Positions 37,428-44,766 of a DNA stretch of 64,000 bases are shown piece after piece; the first letter of the stretch is position 1; every line of letters starts with the position of its first letter. The notes under the pieces were generated by a model, which saw only the letters and a program-made list of their open reading frames with translations, did not search any database and was not told where the DNA came from. The stretch is from an uncultured Pseudomonadales bacterium (lineage in GTDB: Bacteria; Pseudomonadota; Gammaproteobacteria; Pseudomonadales; Azotimanducaceae). The position numbers and the translations under genes are program-made. The stretch spans positions 186,001-250,000 of the forward strand of contig OY282447.1 of NCBI GenBank assembly GCA_958296165.1, read 5' to 3'.

Positions 37428-37646
37428 CGCGCCCTACCTGGCGGCGACGCCGTCGACGCCGCTGGTCGGTTTCGAGAACCACTTGAACTAACGTCCACCG
37501 GCCAGGCGGCGAACTCACGGAAGACGAGGCCTGGGGCCTGGCGACCCTCTACAGCAGCCGCCTGCTGGACACCTACTTCCGAACCGTCAACGGCAACACG
37601 CAGGTGAGCGCGACGGATCTGCGCGCCATGCCTCTGCCGGCACACG
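37428..37646 (+). pseudogene. direct partial copy of the type II methylase 3' region
   Basis: Matches 35908-36126 of the intact methylase almost base for base (GCGCCCTACCTGGCGGCGACGC through CTCTGCCGGC). An extra A in AACTAACGTCC turns the frame into a stop, so it codes for nothing. It runs without a gap into a membrane-protein remnant on the other strand. Confidence 0.85.
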
Positions 37647-37654
37647 CCCTTGCT

Positions 37655-37881
37655 CGGATACCACGGCGCGATCAGCAGCAGCGCCATTGCGACAACGAGC
37701 GCGCCGCCAACGAAGCGATGTGCGGGGCTGGACGACGCACACCGCGGCGACCAGCACGAATGCCGGGACCAGCACACTGGCCGCTTCGAATGCGCCGCCG
37801 AACTGCCCGACAATGCGATAGCCCAGCCAAAGGCAGCCAGTAGTTGAGGACGCCGATTGCAGTGACGAAGGGCCGGCTCAT
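37655..37881 (-). pseudogene. remnant of a small membrane protein, two frameshifts
   Basis: From an ATG at 37881 the three frames in turn give MSRPFVTAIGVLNYWLPLAG, then YRIVGQFGGAFEAASVLVPA plus FVLVAAVCVVQPR, then HRFVGGALVVAMALLLIAPW. Joined by two one-base shifts they make a coherent protein of about 75 aa with two or three membrane segments. Family not recognised. The alternation of good hydrophobic segments between frames argues for a decayed gene. Confidence 0.5.
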
Positions 37882-37895
37882 CCAGCCGCGCGCCG

Positions 37896-37921
37896 TTGCA
37901 ATGCGTTGCAACGCATTGCAA
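37896..37921. repeat. 26-bp perfect palindrome
   Basis: The arm TTGCAATGCGTTG is followed at once by its exact reverse complement CAACGCATTGCAA, with no spacer. It lies 15 bp before the start of the membrane-protein remnant (on its 5' side). It could be an operator for a dimeric regulator or part of a replication or transfer origin. Confidence 0.8.
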
Positions 37922-37962
37922 TGCATCGGGGTGCGCGAGCACCGGGTGGGCGGGGCAATGGT

Positions 37963-38042
37963 GCAATTGAGTAACACACTACGCAATTCCCGCCCCTCTT
38001 CGGGGCGGCCGCTGGCGCTCAATTGCTACGCTCGCTACGCTC
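37963..38042. repeat. nested inverted repeats with tandem 9-bp iterons
   Basis: Outer arms GCAATTGAG (37963-37971) and CTCAATTGC (38018-38026) are exact complements. Inside them CGCCCC (37991-37996) and GGGGCG (38002-38007) form a 6-bp hairpin with a 5-base loop. Immediately after come two tandem copies of GCTACGCTC (38025-38033, 38034-38042). The layout resembles an origin or the end of a mobile element; function not shown. Confidence 0.6.
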
Positions 38043-38234
38043 GCTGCGTGCCAGGGGAGACCCCTTGGAACCCCGGTGACGCGCTTCGCGCCGACCGGTC
38101 GGGAACCGGTCCGGGATCGGAACGCGACCGGACGAGAACGGAACCTTGGCATTCCAGAAGGAGGCGTCGGCGCTGCCGGGGCGGGCGGAAGCGGCGCCGG
38201 GAGCGCGCCGCGGGATGCCGGATCGTGATGCCGC
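38043..38234. other. stretch with no recognised gene between the repeats and the methylase fragment
   Basis: 192 bp of GC-rich sequence. GACCGGT and ACCGGTC around 38094-38112 form another short inverted repeat with a 5-base loop. Nothing else recognised. Confidence 0.3.
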
Positions 38235-38440
38235 GTGGTCGCGTTCGATGTACTCCGGCTTGTGCCTCGCCAAAGGCCAAGTCGCGCACAGAGGGCGCAC
38301 GTGGTTCATCCACAGCAGCGGCGCGTGCATGTCCGGCACGCTGCCGGTGCTGGCGATGTGCTTGGCGGCACGAAACGGCACGACCGGGCCAGTGGAGATG
38401 TTCATGCCCAATGCCGAAGAAGACGCCTCGGAACTTGCGG
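38235..38440 (-). pseudogene. inverted partial copy of the type II methylase, middle part
   Basis: On the minus strand this matches about 35316-35337 joined directly to 35643-35824 of the intact methylase (VPFRAAKHIASTGSVPDMHA and onward). The missing 311 bp lie between two CGGCAT repeats in the intact gene, and one CGGCAT remains at the junction, the mark of a deletion between short repeats. It abuts the IS256-type fragment. Confidence 0.8.
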
Positions 38441-38836
38441 AAGACCGCCTTGTCGTCGAAGCCCGGCAGCCGCCGAACGTGCTTCTCCGCCAGCGCCGGC
38501 TCGAAGCTCCCCGGCGGTCCCGCGGCACCGCCAGATCCATCGACCCGCTCTCCATCGCCACCCGCTTGCGGTTGTGGCCGTTGCGGTGGCTGCCCGACTC
38601 CGGCTCCCGCGACAGATGGTGATCCATCTCCGCGTTCAGCGCCCGCTCCGCCACCGCCTTCTTCATCTCCGACGGCAACTCGCCGTTGCGGAACGCCTCC
38701 GCCGGATCCTCGCCCGCCAGCAGCTCGTCCAGCAGCTCGTCGCTGATCCGGCCCTTCTCTTTCGCCCGTCTTGCCATGACGTCGTCCTCCGTTTGGACCC
38801 ATCTTACGGCCCCCGCCAAACACGGAATTTCTGACA
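38441..38836 (-). mobile_element. IS256-family (mutator-type) element, 5' fragment
   Basis: From an ATG at 38777 the minus strand reads ISDELLDELLAGEDPAEAFR and later KKAVAERALNAEMDHHLS, HRNGHNRKRV and VPRDRRG; a frameshift follows and the next frame gives SFEPALAEKHVRRLPGFDDKAV. These are the first ~115 residues of an IS256-family transposase. The catalytic DDE core is missing. The outer terminal repeat TGTCAGAAATTCCGTGT is at 38836-38820. It sits inside the inverted methylase copy. Confidence 0.8.
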
Positions 38837-38837
38837 G

Positions 38838-39366
38838 GCTCGCCGCCGCGGATGGCTCCCCGGCGAACAGCTCGCCGTTCGCCCGCAGTTCGGCCGCCCG
38901 CGGCCTGGGCGGCAACGATCACGCCGCGAGCGCGAGCCCAGCCGGAGAGGTGGGCGAAGACGGCTCGCAGCGCCGCAAGCAGGCCGCGGTCCACCTCGTA
39001 GGCCACTATTTCGACATGCAGCGGAACCGGACAGGGCTTCGCTGCACGGCTCGCCAGCACCCGCCGCGGGATCGAGAACACGAAGTCGCGGCCCTTCGAT
39101 TTCGATCCGTTGCGCCATGTGCGCCGCCACCGCCACGGGCGTGAGATAGAGGCCATGCTCCCTGCGGCTGCGCGCGGATCGCCTGGACACGTACCAAGCG
39201 CCGACGCGGTCTGCGTAGTCGATCGGCGATTCCGAACTCGCCGGCGTCGGCCAAACGGCCGTTCGGCGGCCGTCTTCGGACAGCCCATTGGCATGCGCGG
39301 ACGTTTGGGTCATCAGCGGACTCTAAGCCTTCGGCCCTTCGCAGACAAACGGCGCCTTGGGTTCGG
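38838..39366 (-). pseudogene. inverted partial copy of the type II methylase, N-terminal part
   Basis: Minus strand from ATG 39313 gives MTQTSAHANGLSEDGRRTAV, as in the intact gene, and the match includes some 50 bases upstream of the start (to about 39366 versus 34533). A 32-bp deletion between two GCTGGCG repeats shifts the frame after LDPAAGAG. A second deletion of 23 bp lies between GCGGC repeats. The copy ends where the IS256-type end begins. Confidence 0.85.
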
Positions 39367-39738
39367 GTGTGCGACGTTTTTGTGCGCGAGCCGTCAGGCG
39401 GCCATTGGCGGCGGTTTGCGCCGACGGCGCCAGAAGTCGTCGTACCGTCCGCTGCGGACGCAGGAGCGCAACGCCATGACGTCGTTCGCGCCGGCCCGGC
39501 TCCAGCGCATGCCGGAACACTTCAGGCGCTTGTCTGTTTAGATTCCCCCGTGGGCCTTCGGGAGGGTCCCACCCTGCGGAGCCCTTCGAGGCGCCGCAGG
39601 GCAGGCGGTGGTCGGACCGTTTCAGGCGTTGGCCGCAAAGGGCCGCAGGCGAGTTTTGGTCGGCCGCCGTCTTCCCTCCATGTCCTGAACGGATACATGA
39701 GCATCGTGGCTCGCAAGACAAGCACAGGAGGAAGGAAG
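39367..39738 (+). ncRNA. candidate bridge-RNA region upstream of an IS110-family transposase
   Basis: 372 bp without a gene before the transposase start. IS110-family elements carry a structured bridge RNA in the non-coding end upstream of the transposase. Here CCCTGCGG (39572-39579) pairs with CCGCAGGG (39594-39601), with GCC/GGC pairing inside; just before it GTGGG (39550-39554) pairs with CCCAC (39568-39572). The true element edge and the loops are not defined, so this is a suggestion only. Confidence 0.35.
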
Positions 39739-40089
39739 ATGAAGCAGGATACAGCGAACATGGTCGGCGTGGACATCTCGAAGTCGCATCTGGACGCGCA
39801 TCGGCTGCGCACCGGCGAGGCGGCGCAGTTCGGCAACGACGCGGCCGGGTTCAAGGAGCTGGCGGTCTGGATCGGCACGGCGGACTGCGTGGTCCACGAG
39901 GCCACCGGGCGCTGCCACAGGGACTTCGAGGAGGCGCTCGCCGGGGCGGGTCTGCCGCTGGCGCGGGCGAACCCGCTGCGGGCGCGGCGCTTCGCGCAGT
40001 CGATGGGGCGCAACGCGAAGACCGACGCGGTGGACGCCGCGGTTCTGGCGCGGAAGGCGCACCGCCGATCCATGATCGCAACCGTATGA
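39739..40089 (+). mobile_element. IS110-family transposase, truncated to the N-terminal domain
   Basis: 116 aa after AGGAGG and an ATG. MVGVDISKSHLDAH holds the first Asp of the DEDD RuvC-like domain, CVVHEATGRCHRDFEEAL the second acidic residue, and GRNAKTDAVDAAVLA the KTDxxDA pair. Full-length members have over 300 residues with a C-terminal transposase_20 domain and catalytic serine; that part is missing. The frame stops at the junction to the methyltransferase remnant. Confidence 0.85.
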
Positions 40090-40168
40090 TTTTCAAGGGG
40101 TAACTCCGCCACAGGCGTTCCGTACTTATACCATTTCATATACCGCGCCACGGCCGCGCCGGACGCGG

Positions 40169-40660
40169 TTGCGCCGACGCACCCGTGGCCGACGTTTCCT
40201 CGACGCCGGCTGCAACGCAGGATTTGCCACCGAAGCGGCGCGTACGCTCAGCTTCGACGCGCTGGGCGTGGACGTCGACCCGGTGACGATCGACACCGCC
40301 CGCCAGCTGTTCTCCAAGGCGCGCTTCGCGGCCGAGGACATCGCAAACGTTGGCCACCCGCGGCGAACAGTTCGACGTGCTGTATTGCAGCGAAGTGATC
40401 GAGCACCTGCCGCGGCCCTTACCCTTCCTCCGCAGTCTCCGGCAACTCTTAGCACCCGGCGGACGAGCGCTCCTCACCACTCCGGACTTGGGCCACCGCT
40501 CGCTGCCGGAGCACCTGATCGGCACCGAGATGATCCGCCCGCCGGAACATCTGCTGTACTTCGACCGCGCTTCCGCGCAACGTGCGCTAGAGGCCAGCGG
40601 CTTCGCGCATGTGCGTTTTTCTGACGACGTTCAAGCCGACGTTGAAGATTCTCGCGTGGT
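40169..40660 (+). pseudogene. SAM-dependent methyltransferase remnant, 5'-truncated and frameshifted
   Basis: The first frame gives RRFLDAGCNAGFATEAA (motif I) and LGVDVDPVTIDTARQLFSKA. At about 40350 it shifts; the next frame gives EQFDVLYCSEVIEHLPRPLP, LRQLLAPGGRALLTTPD and FDRASAQRALEASGF, a UbiG/Methyltransf_11-type ending. The N-terminus is cut off near the IS110 remnant. This is a chromosomal gene scrap. Confidence 0.75.
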
Positions 40661-40743
40661 GAGAGCGAGGGGCCGTTGTATACCTACTCCGGTTCCGCTA
40701 CTGTGCCTTGCAAGCAGCCGAGCAGCAGGACTGGACAGCATCC

Positions 40744-43700
40744 GTGCAAACCGTCAAACAGGCCTGCGACCCCCGGCCTAGCACCTTCGACCCCAGCCGC
40801 CGCGACACGGTTCTCGATCTCGACGACTTAGTAGCGGATCGCATTGACGCGGGTGAGTTTTTCGCCGAGAACTACATCACCGAGGGCATGAGCACTCTGT
40901 TGACGGAGGGTTTCCGACGCTTGGAAGGCCGCTCCACTCAAGGCGTGTTCAAGCTCACCCAGGCCATGGGCGGCGGCAAGACGCACAACCTGCTCGCGCT
41001 GGGGCTGCTGGCAAAGCACGCGGACTATCGTGCCGACGTGATGGGTACGTTCTACACGCCGGACACGCATTTAGGGCCAGTGCGTGTGGTGGCCTTCTCC
41101 GGACGCGAGAGCGACGCGCCCCTCGGCATCTGGGGTGCTATCGCCGAGCAGCTAGGCAAGCGGGATCAGTTCAACGACTACTACTCGCCCTTGGCCGCCC
41201 CTGGCCGCACTGCTTGGGTGAATCTGCTGCAGGGCGAGCCGCTAGTCATCATGCTGGACGAGCTGCCGCCTTATCTCGTGAACGCCGGCGCCAAGAGCAT
41301 CGGCAACTCGGACTTGGCCACCGTCACCACCACCGCCTTGGCGAACCTGCTCGTTGCGCTCGGCCGCGAGGAACTTGGCAACGTCTGCGTGGTGATTACG
41401 GACCTAGATGCCAACTACGAAGCCGGCAGCGCCCAGATCAACGCCGTATTGAAGGACTTGGATGGCGAAATCGAGCGCGCTGCGATGAACTTGGAGCCGG
41501 TGCGCATGAACACGGACGAGTTCTACCACATCCTGCGCAAGCGGCTGTTCGAGAAGCTTCCAGCCGAAGCCGAAGTGGCGGATGTGGCGCAGGGATACGC
41601 GCAGGCCATTCGCGATGCCAAGCAGATGGACGTGACCAACGCATCGCCCGAACAGTTCGCCGCGGATGTGGCGCAGTCCTACCCCTTCCACCCGGCGCTG
41701 CGTGATCTATACGCACGCTTCCGCGCAAACCAAGGATTCCAGCAGACGCGCGGCCTCATCCGACTCATGCGCATCGTTGTCTCGCGCATCTGGGGCTCCG
41801 AGCGCGACCCGCACCTCATCGCGGCCCACGACCTAGACTTGGCGCACCGCGAGACCCTCACCGAAATCAACCAGATCAATAGCACGTTGGAGAACGCTGT
41901 TGCCCACGACATCGCTTCTGATGGCAAGGCTGTGGCGGAGACCATCGATGCCAACCTTGCCACGGGCGATGACGCCCAAGACGTGATGCGGCTGTTGCTG
42001 ATCGCATCGCTGGCCAACGTGCCCAATGCCGTGAAGGGCCTCACCGTGCCGGAGATCGTGGCCAACCTCTGTGCGCCGGGGCGCGACATCGCGCACTTGC
42101 AGAACGACATCATCGCTCGCCTCGCCACCGCCGCTTGGTATCTGCACTCAAGCAACGACGGCCGGCTGCATCTGCGTAACGTGCAGAACCTCGTCGCGCG
42201 CGTAACCACTACCGCCGGCGCCTACCTGCGCGATCAAGCGACGAAGGAGCTCAAAGAGCGCTTGACGGCGATCTTCGAACCTGCGGAGGGTCACTGCTAT
42301 CAACGGCTGCAACCGCTGCCAGCCATCGACGAGATCAACATCGAGCCGGACCGCGTAACGCTAGTGGTGGCGGAGCCGCATCCGACCGGCCTACACCCGG
42401 CTCTCGCGGACTACTACGCGCAGCTCACGTACCAGAACCGCGTGTGCTTCCTCACCGGCCAACGCGCTTTCGACTCGCTGCTAGAACGCGCCCGCGATCT
42501 CAAAGCGATCACTCAGATCATCGGCGAGATGCACGCTGAAGGGGTGGCGGATGGCGATGTGCAGATGCAACAGGCCCGCGACCAGTTGCTGCCGCGCTTC
42601 CTTGCGCAATTCCACAGCGCCATTCGCGAGACTTTCACGACGCTGTACTACCCCACTCGCGATCGGCTAGCCAAGGTAGACCTTGCGATGGAGTTCCGCG
42701 AGAACCACTACGATGGCGAGGAGCAGGTGCGCAAAGCGCTGGCCGGCCAGATGAAGTTCAACACGGACGTGGAGAGTGAGGGCTTCCGCAAGCGCATTGA
42801 GGCACGCCTTTTCACCCAGCAATCCATGTTGTGGACCGAGATCAAACGCCGGGCCGCAACGTCAACGGTGTGGCAATGGCATCGCCCCGACGCGTTGGAG
42901 CGGATGAAGGCCCAATGCCTGCATACGGATGCTTGGCGCGAGGAAGGCAAGTACGTGGACAAGGGGCCGTTTCCGAAGCCTGCCACGGCGGTGCGCGTGC
43001 AGGAACTCAGCCGCGACGACAACACCGGCGTGGTGAAACTGCGCCTCTCGCCCGTAAATGCCGACACGCTTTATGCGGAGACAGGCGCGGACGCCACAAC
43101 TGCCTCGATGAAACTCGAAGGTCGGGATTTCGAGACCGCGGACTTGCGGGTTTCCTTCCTCGCCGTGGACTCCACCGGCGAACACGAGACTGGCGAGACA
43201 GTGACATATGCGAACCGCATCACGTTGAAATCCCGCGAATATCTAGATGGCGAGCAGCGCATGCTGGAGATCCGTGCCGCCCCGTCGGCGCCGATTCGCT
43301 ACACCACGGACGGCTCGGACCCGACGTTGGCTGGCGGTATCTATGACGGCCCGTTCGCGGTGCCGCCGAGCGCGCGGTTGGTTCTCGCAGTGGCAGAGAA
43401 GGACGGCATCGCTTCCGAGCAGCACCGCCGCGAGATCGCGGAGAAGCCAGTCGAGAAGCCCATAGCGCGAGACCAGCCCGCAGTGTGGAAGCCTGAGCGG
43501 GAGTTCGAGTTCAACACCACCCGCAACGCCTACGGTTTCATCGCCCGCTTGAAGGCACACGCAGCCAGGGCCAGCGGCCTGCGCTTCGCTGTGCAGACCG
43601 AGGAGAGCAACGGCGAGTGGGTGGAGCTCAATCTATCCGACGGCTTGGCGTTGAATAGCGAAGACATCGAGGCAGCGGTGGAACACATGCGTGGCCTGCT

Positions 43701-43818
43701 GAGCGATGGCCAGGTACTCATCAACGCCAAGCGCATCCACTATGCCACCGGGCAGCACTTCCTCGACCACGTCGCGGACCTTCGCACACCGTACCAGCGC
43801 GATGACGTAGAACAATGA
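40744..43818 (+). CDS. DUF499 P-loop ATPase of a putative anti-phage system
   Basis: 1024 aa from GTG 40744 (MQTVKQACDPRPSTF, the family-like start); an in-frame TTG lies 12 codons upstream. Walker A is TQAMGGGKTHNLLAL near residues 72-86 and Walker B is PLVIMLDELPPYL near 168. RIVVSRIWG and the long helical middle fit DUF499. Near residues 843-890 IRYTTDGSDPT and YDGPFAVP form a chitobiase-C-terminal-like beta-sandwich, unusual for an intracellular ATPase. DUF499 proteins are annotated as anti-phage-associated with DUF1156 and DUF3780 proteins, both encoded downstream. First gene of the rightward operon; overlaps the next gene by 4 bases. Confidence 0.85.
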   Translation: MQTVKQACDPRPSTFDPSRRDTVLDLDDLVADRIDAGEFFAENYITEGMSTLLTEGFRRLEGRSTQGVFKLTQAMGGGKTHNLLALGLLAKHADYRADVMGTFYTPDTHLGPVRVVAFSGRESDAPLGIWGAIAEQLGKRDQFNDYYSPLAAPGRTAWVNLLQGEPLVIMLDELPPYLVNAGAKSIGNSDLATVTTTALANLLVALGREELGNVCVVITDLDANYEAGSAQINAVLKDLDGEIERAAMNLEPVRMNTDEFYHILRKRLFEKLPAEAEVADVAQGYAQAIRDAKQMDVTNASPEQFAADVAQSYPFHPALRDLYARFRANQGFQQTRGLIRLMRIVVSRIWGSERDPHLIAAHDLDLAHRETLTEINQINSTLENAVAHDIASDGKAVAETIDANLATGDDAQDVMRLLLIASLANVPNAVKGLTVPEIVANLCAPGRDIAHLQNDIIARLATAAWYLHSSNDGRLHLRNVQNLVARVTTTAGAYLRDQATKELKERLTAIFEPAEGHCYQRLQPLPAIDEINIEPDRVTLVVAEPHPTGLHPALADYYAQLTYQNRVCFLTGQRAFDSLLERARDLKAITQIIGEMHAEGVADGDVQMQQARDQLLPRFLAQFHSAIRETFTTLYYPTRDRLAKVDLAMEFRENHYDGEEQVRKALAGQMKFNTDVESEGFRKRIEARLFTQQSMLWTEIKRRAATSTVWQWHRPDALERMKAQCLHTDAWREEGKYVDKGPFPKPATAVRVQELSRDDNTGVVKLRLSPVNADTLYAETGADATTASMKLEGRDFETADLRVSFLAVDSTGEHETGETVTYANRITLKSREYLDGEQRMLEIRAAPSAPIRYTTDGSDPTLAGGIYDGPFAVPPSARLVLAVAEKDGIASEQHRREIAEKPVEKPIARDQPAVWKPEREFEFNTTRNAYGFIARLKAHAARASGLRFAVQTEESNGEWVELNLSDGLALNSEDIEAAVEHMRGLLSDGQVLINAKRIHYATGQHFLDHVADLRTPYQRDDVEQ

Positions 43819-44426
43819 GACGCACGGCCAAACCCAAGCCGCTTGGCTTCGGCTTTCTGCCCGATGAGACGGAGCATCACTTCGTTGTGACCGTGCCGCC
43901 CGGTACTCGGCGGGACGTCGCCATAGCTGAGCACCTGAAGTTCGACACCGACGGCAGCTACGCCGCGCCATCGCTCGGCACAGGATTGCAGGACGCCAAG
44001 CTGCGGGTGGTGCTGCCACGCCCCAAGTGGATGGCCATCGCCGACGAAGCGCGGGTGGAGTTCAACCGCCGTCTGAAGAAGCAGAGCCAGCCCACCGGCC
44101 GCTGGAAGCGCGGTGACAACCCCGTGATGCGCCTGCTCGGCAAGGAACTCACGTTGCTTGCTTGGGCCATTGAAGACGCCGACCCCGCGCTAATCCCCAC
44201 CGCCGTTAAGAACTGGCTGGGTCTGGCCCCCGAAGAACGCTGGTGGCTTTTCACCATGACCAACGCGGCCACCGGCCACGCCCTGCACGGCCGCAACAAG
44301 GGCTGGCGCAAGGCGGTGCGCTTCGCGCTGACGGAGAATCCGGTGCTGGAGCGAGCCGAGCGCGGCGGGGAGATATTTCGGTTGGTAGCGGGAGAGGGGC
44401 GAGCGGCCAATGGCGACTCGGCGTAG
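43815..44426 (+). CDS. DUF3780 protein of a putative anti-phage system
   Basis: 203 aa. GFGFLPDETEHHFVVTVP is the family's characteristic opening; RKAVRFALTENPV is near the end. No enzymatic motif is visible. The ATG overlaps the DUF499 stop (ATGA), so both are probably made in equal amounts. Its role in the system is unknown. Confidence 0.8.
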   Translation: MRRTAKPKPLGFGFLPDETEHHFVVTVPPGTRRDVAIAEHLKFDTDGSYAAPSLGTGLQDAKLRVVLPRPKWMAIADEARVEFNRRLKKQSQPTGRWKRGDNPVMRLLGKELTLLAWAIEDADPALIPTAVKNWLGLAPEERWWLFTMTNAATGHALHGRNKGWRKAVRFALTENPVLERAERGGEIFRLVAGEGRAANGDSA

Positions 44427-44766
44427 TCCTATGGTCTGCCCTTGCCGCGAGTCGCTCACCCGAACGGTAGACGCGGACGAACCGTATCCGAACGTAGCCT
44501 CGTACACCTTCCAACTTCTGTGGAAATGAGAGGGCACGTCGAACGCATGTCGCCGGGCTTCAGCGCACTCGTTAGGGAGTAGCATGTCCATATGCCACAC
44601 GCTGTCGCAGCCATGGTGCCGACGCCAAGTTCACCGTCGATGCTGCACAAGGTCTGGACGATGAGCAGGCTTGTCGGAACAGTGCTTGAAGCTTGCGTCG
44701 CCACATCGTTGGACAAATGCCTTGCGACTGGCGATACTGTACAAATAACCACATAGGCCGACACGG
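44427..44766 (+). promoter_or_regulatory. 340-bp gap, possible internal promoter of the defence operon
   Basis: No gene recognised. Towards its end TTGGAC (44709-44714) and GATACT (44733-44738), spaced by 18 bases, could be a weak promoter for the following genes. Sequence here is less GC-rich than the surroundings. It splits the rightward operon into DUF499-DUF3780 and the methylase part. Confidence 0.3.

Noticed and set aside
37844-38746. 300-codon plus-strand frame across the repeats and the IS256-type fragment
   Set aside because: It crosses several unrelated fragments that are coding on the other strand; composition is low-complexity.
32237-38836. Complete IS256-type transposon bounded by the two 17-bp repeats
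   Set aside because: The two repeats point the same way, not toward each other, and the transposase lacks its catalytic part; no target duplication was identified by eye.
39522-40151. Minus-strand frame antisense to the IS110-type transposase
   Set aside because: The plus strand shows the DEDD motifs and a strong ribosome site; the minus frame has none.
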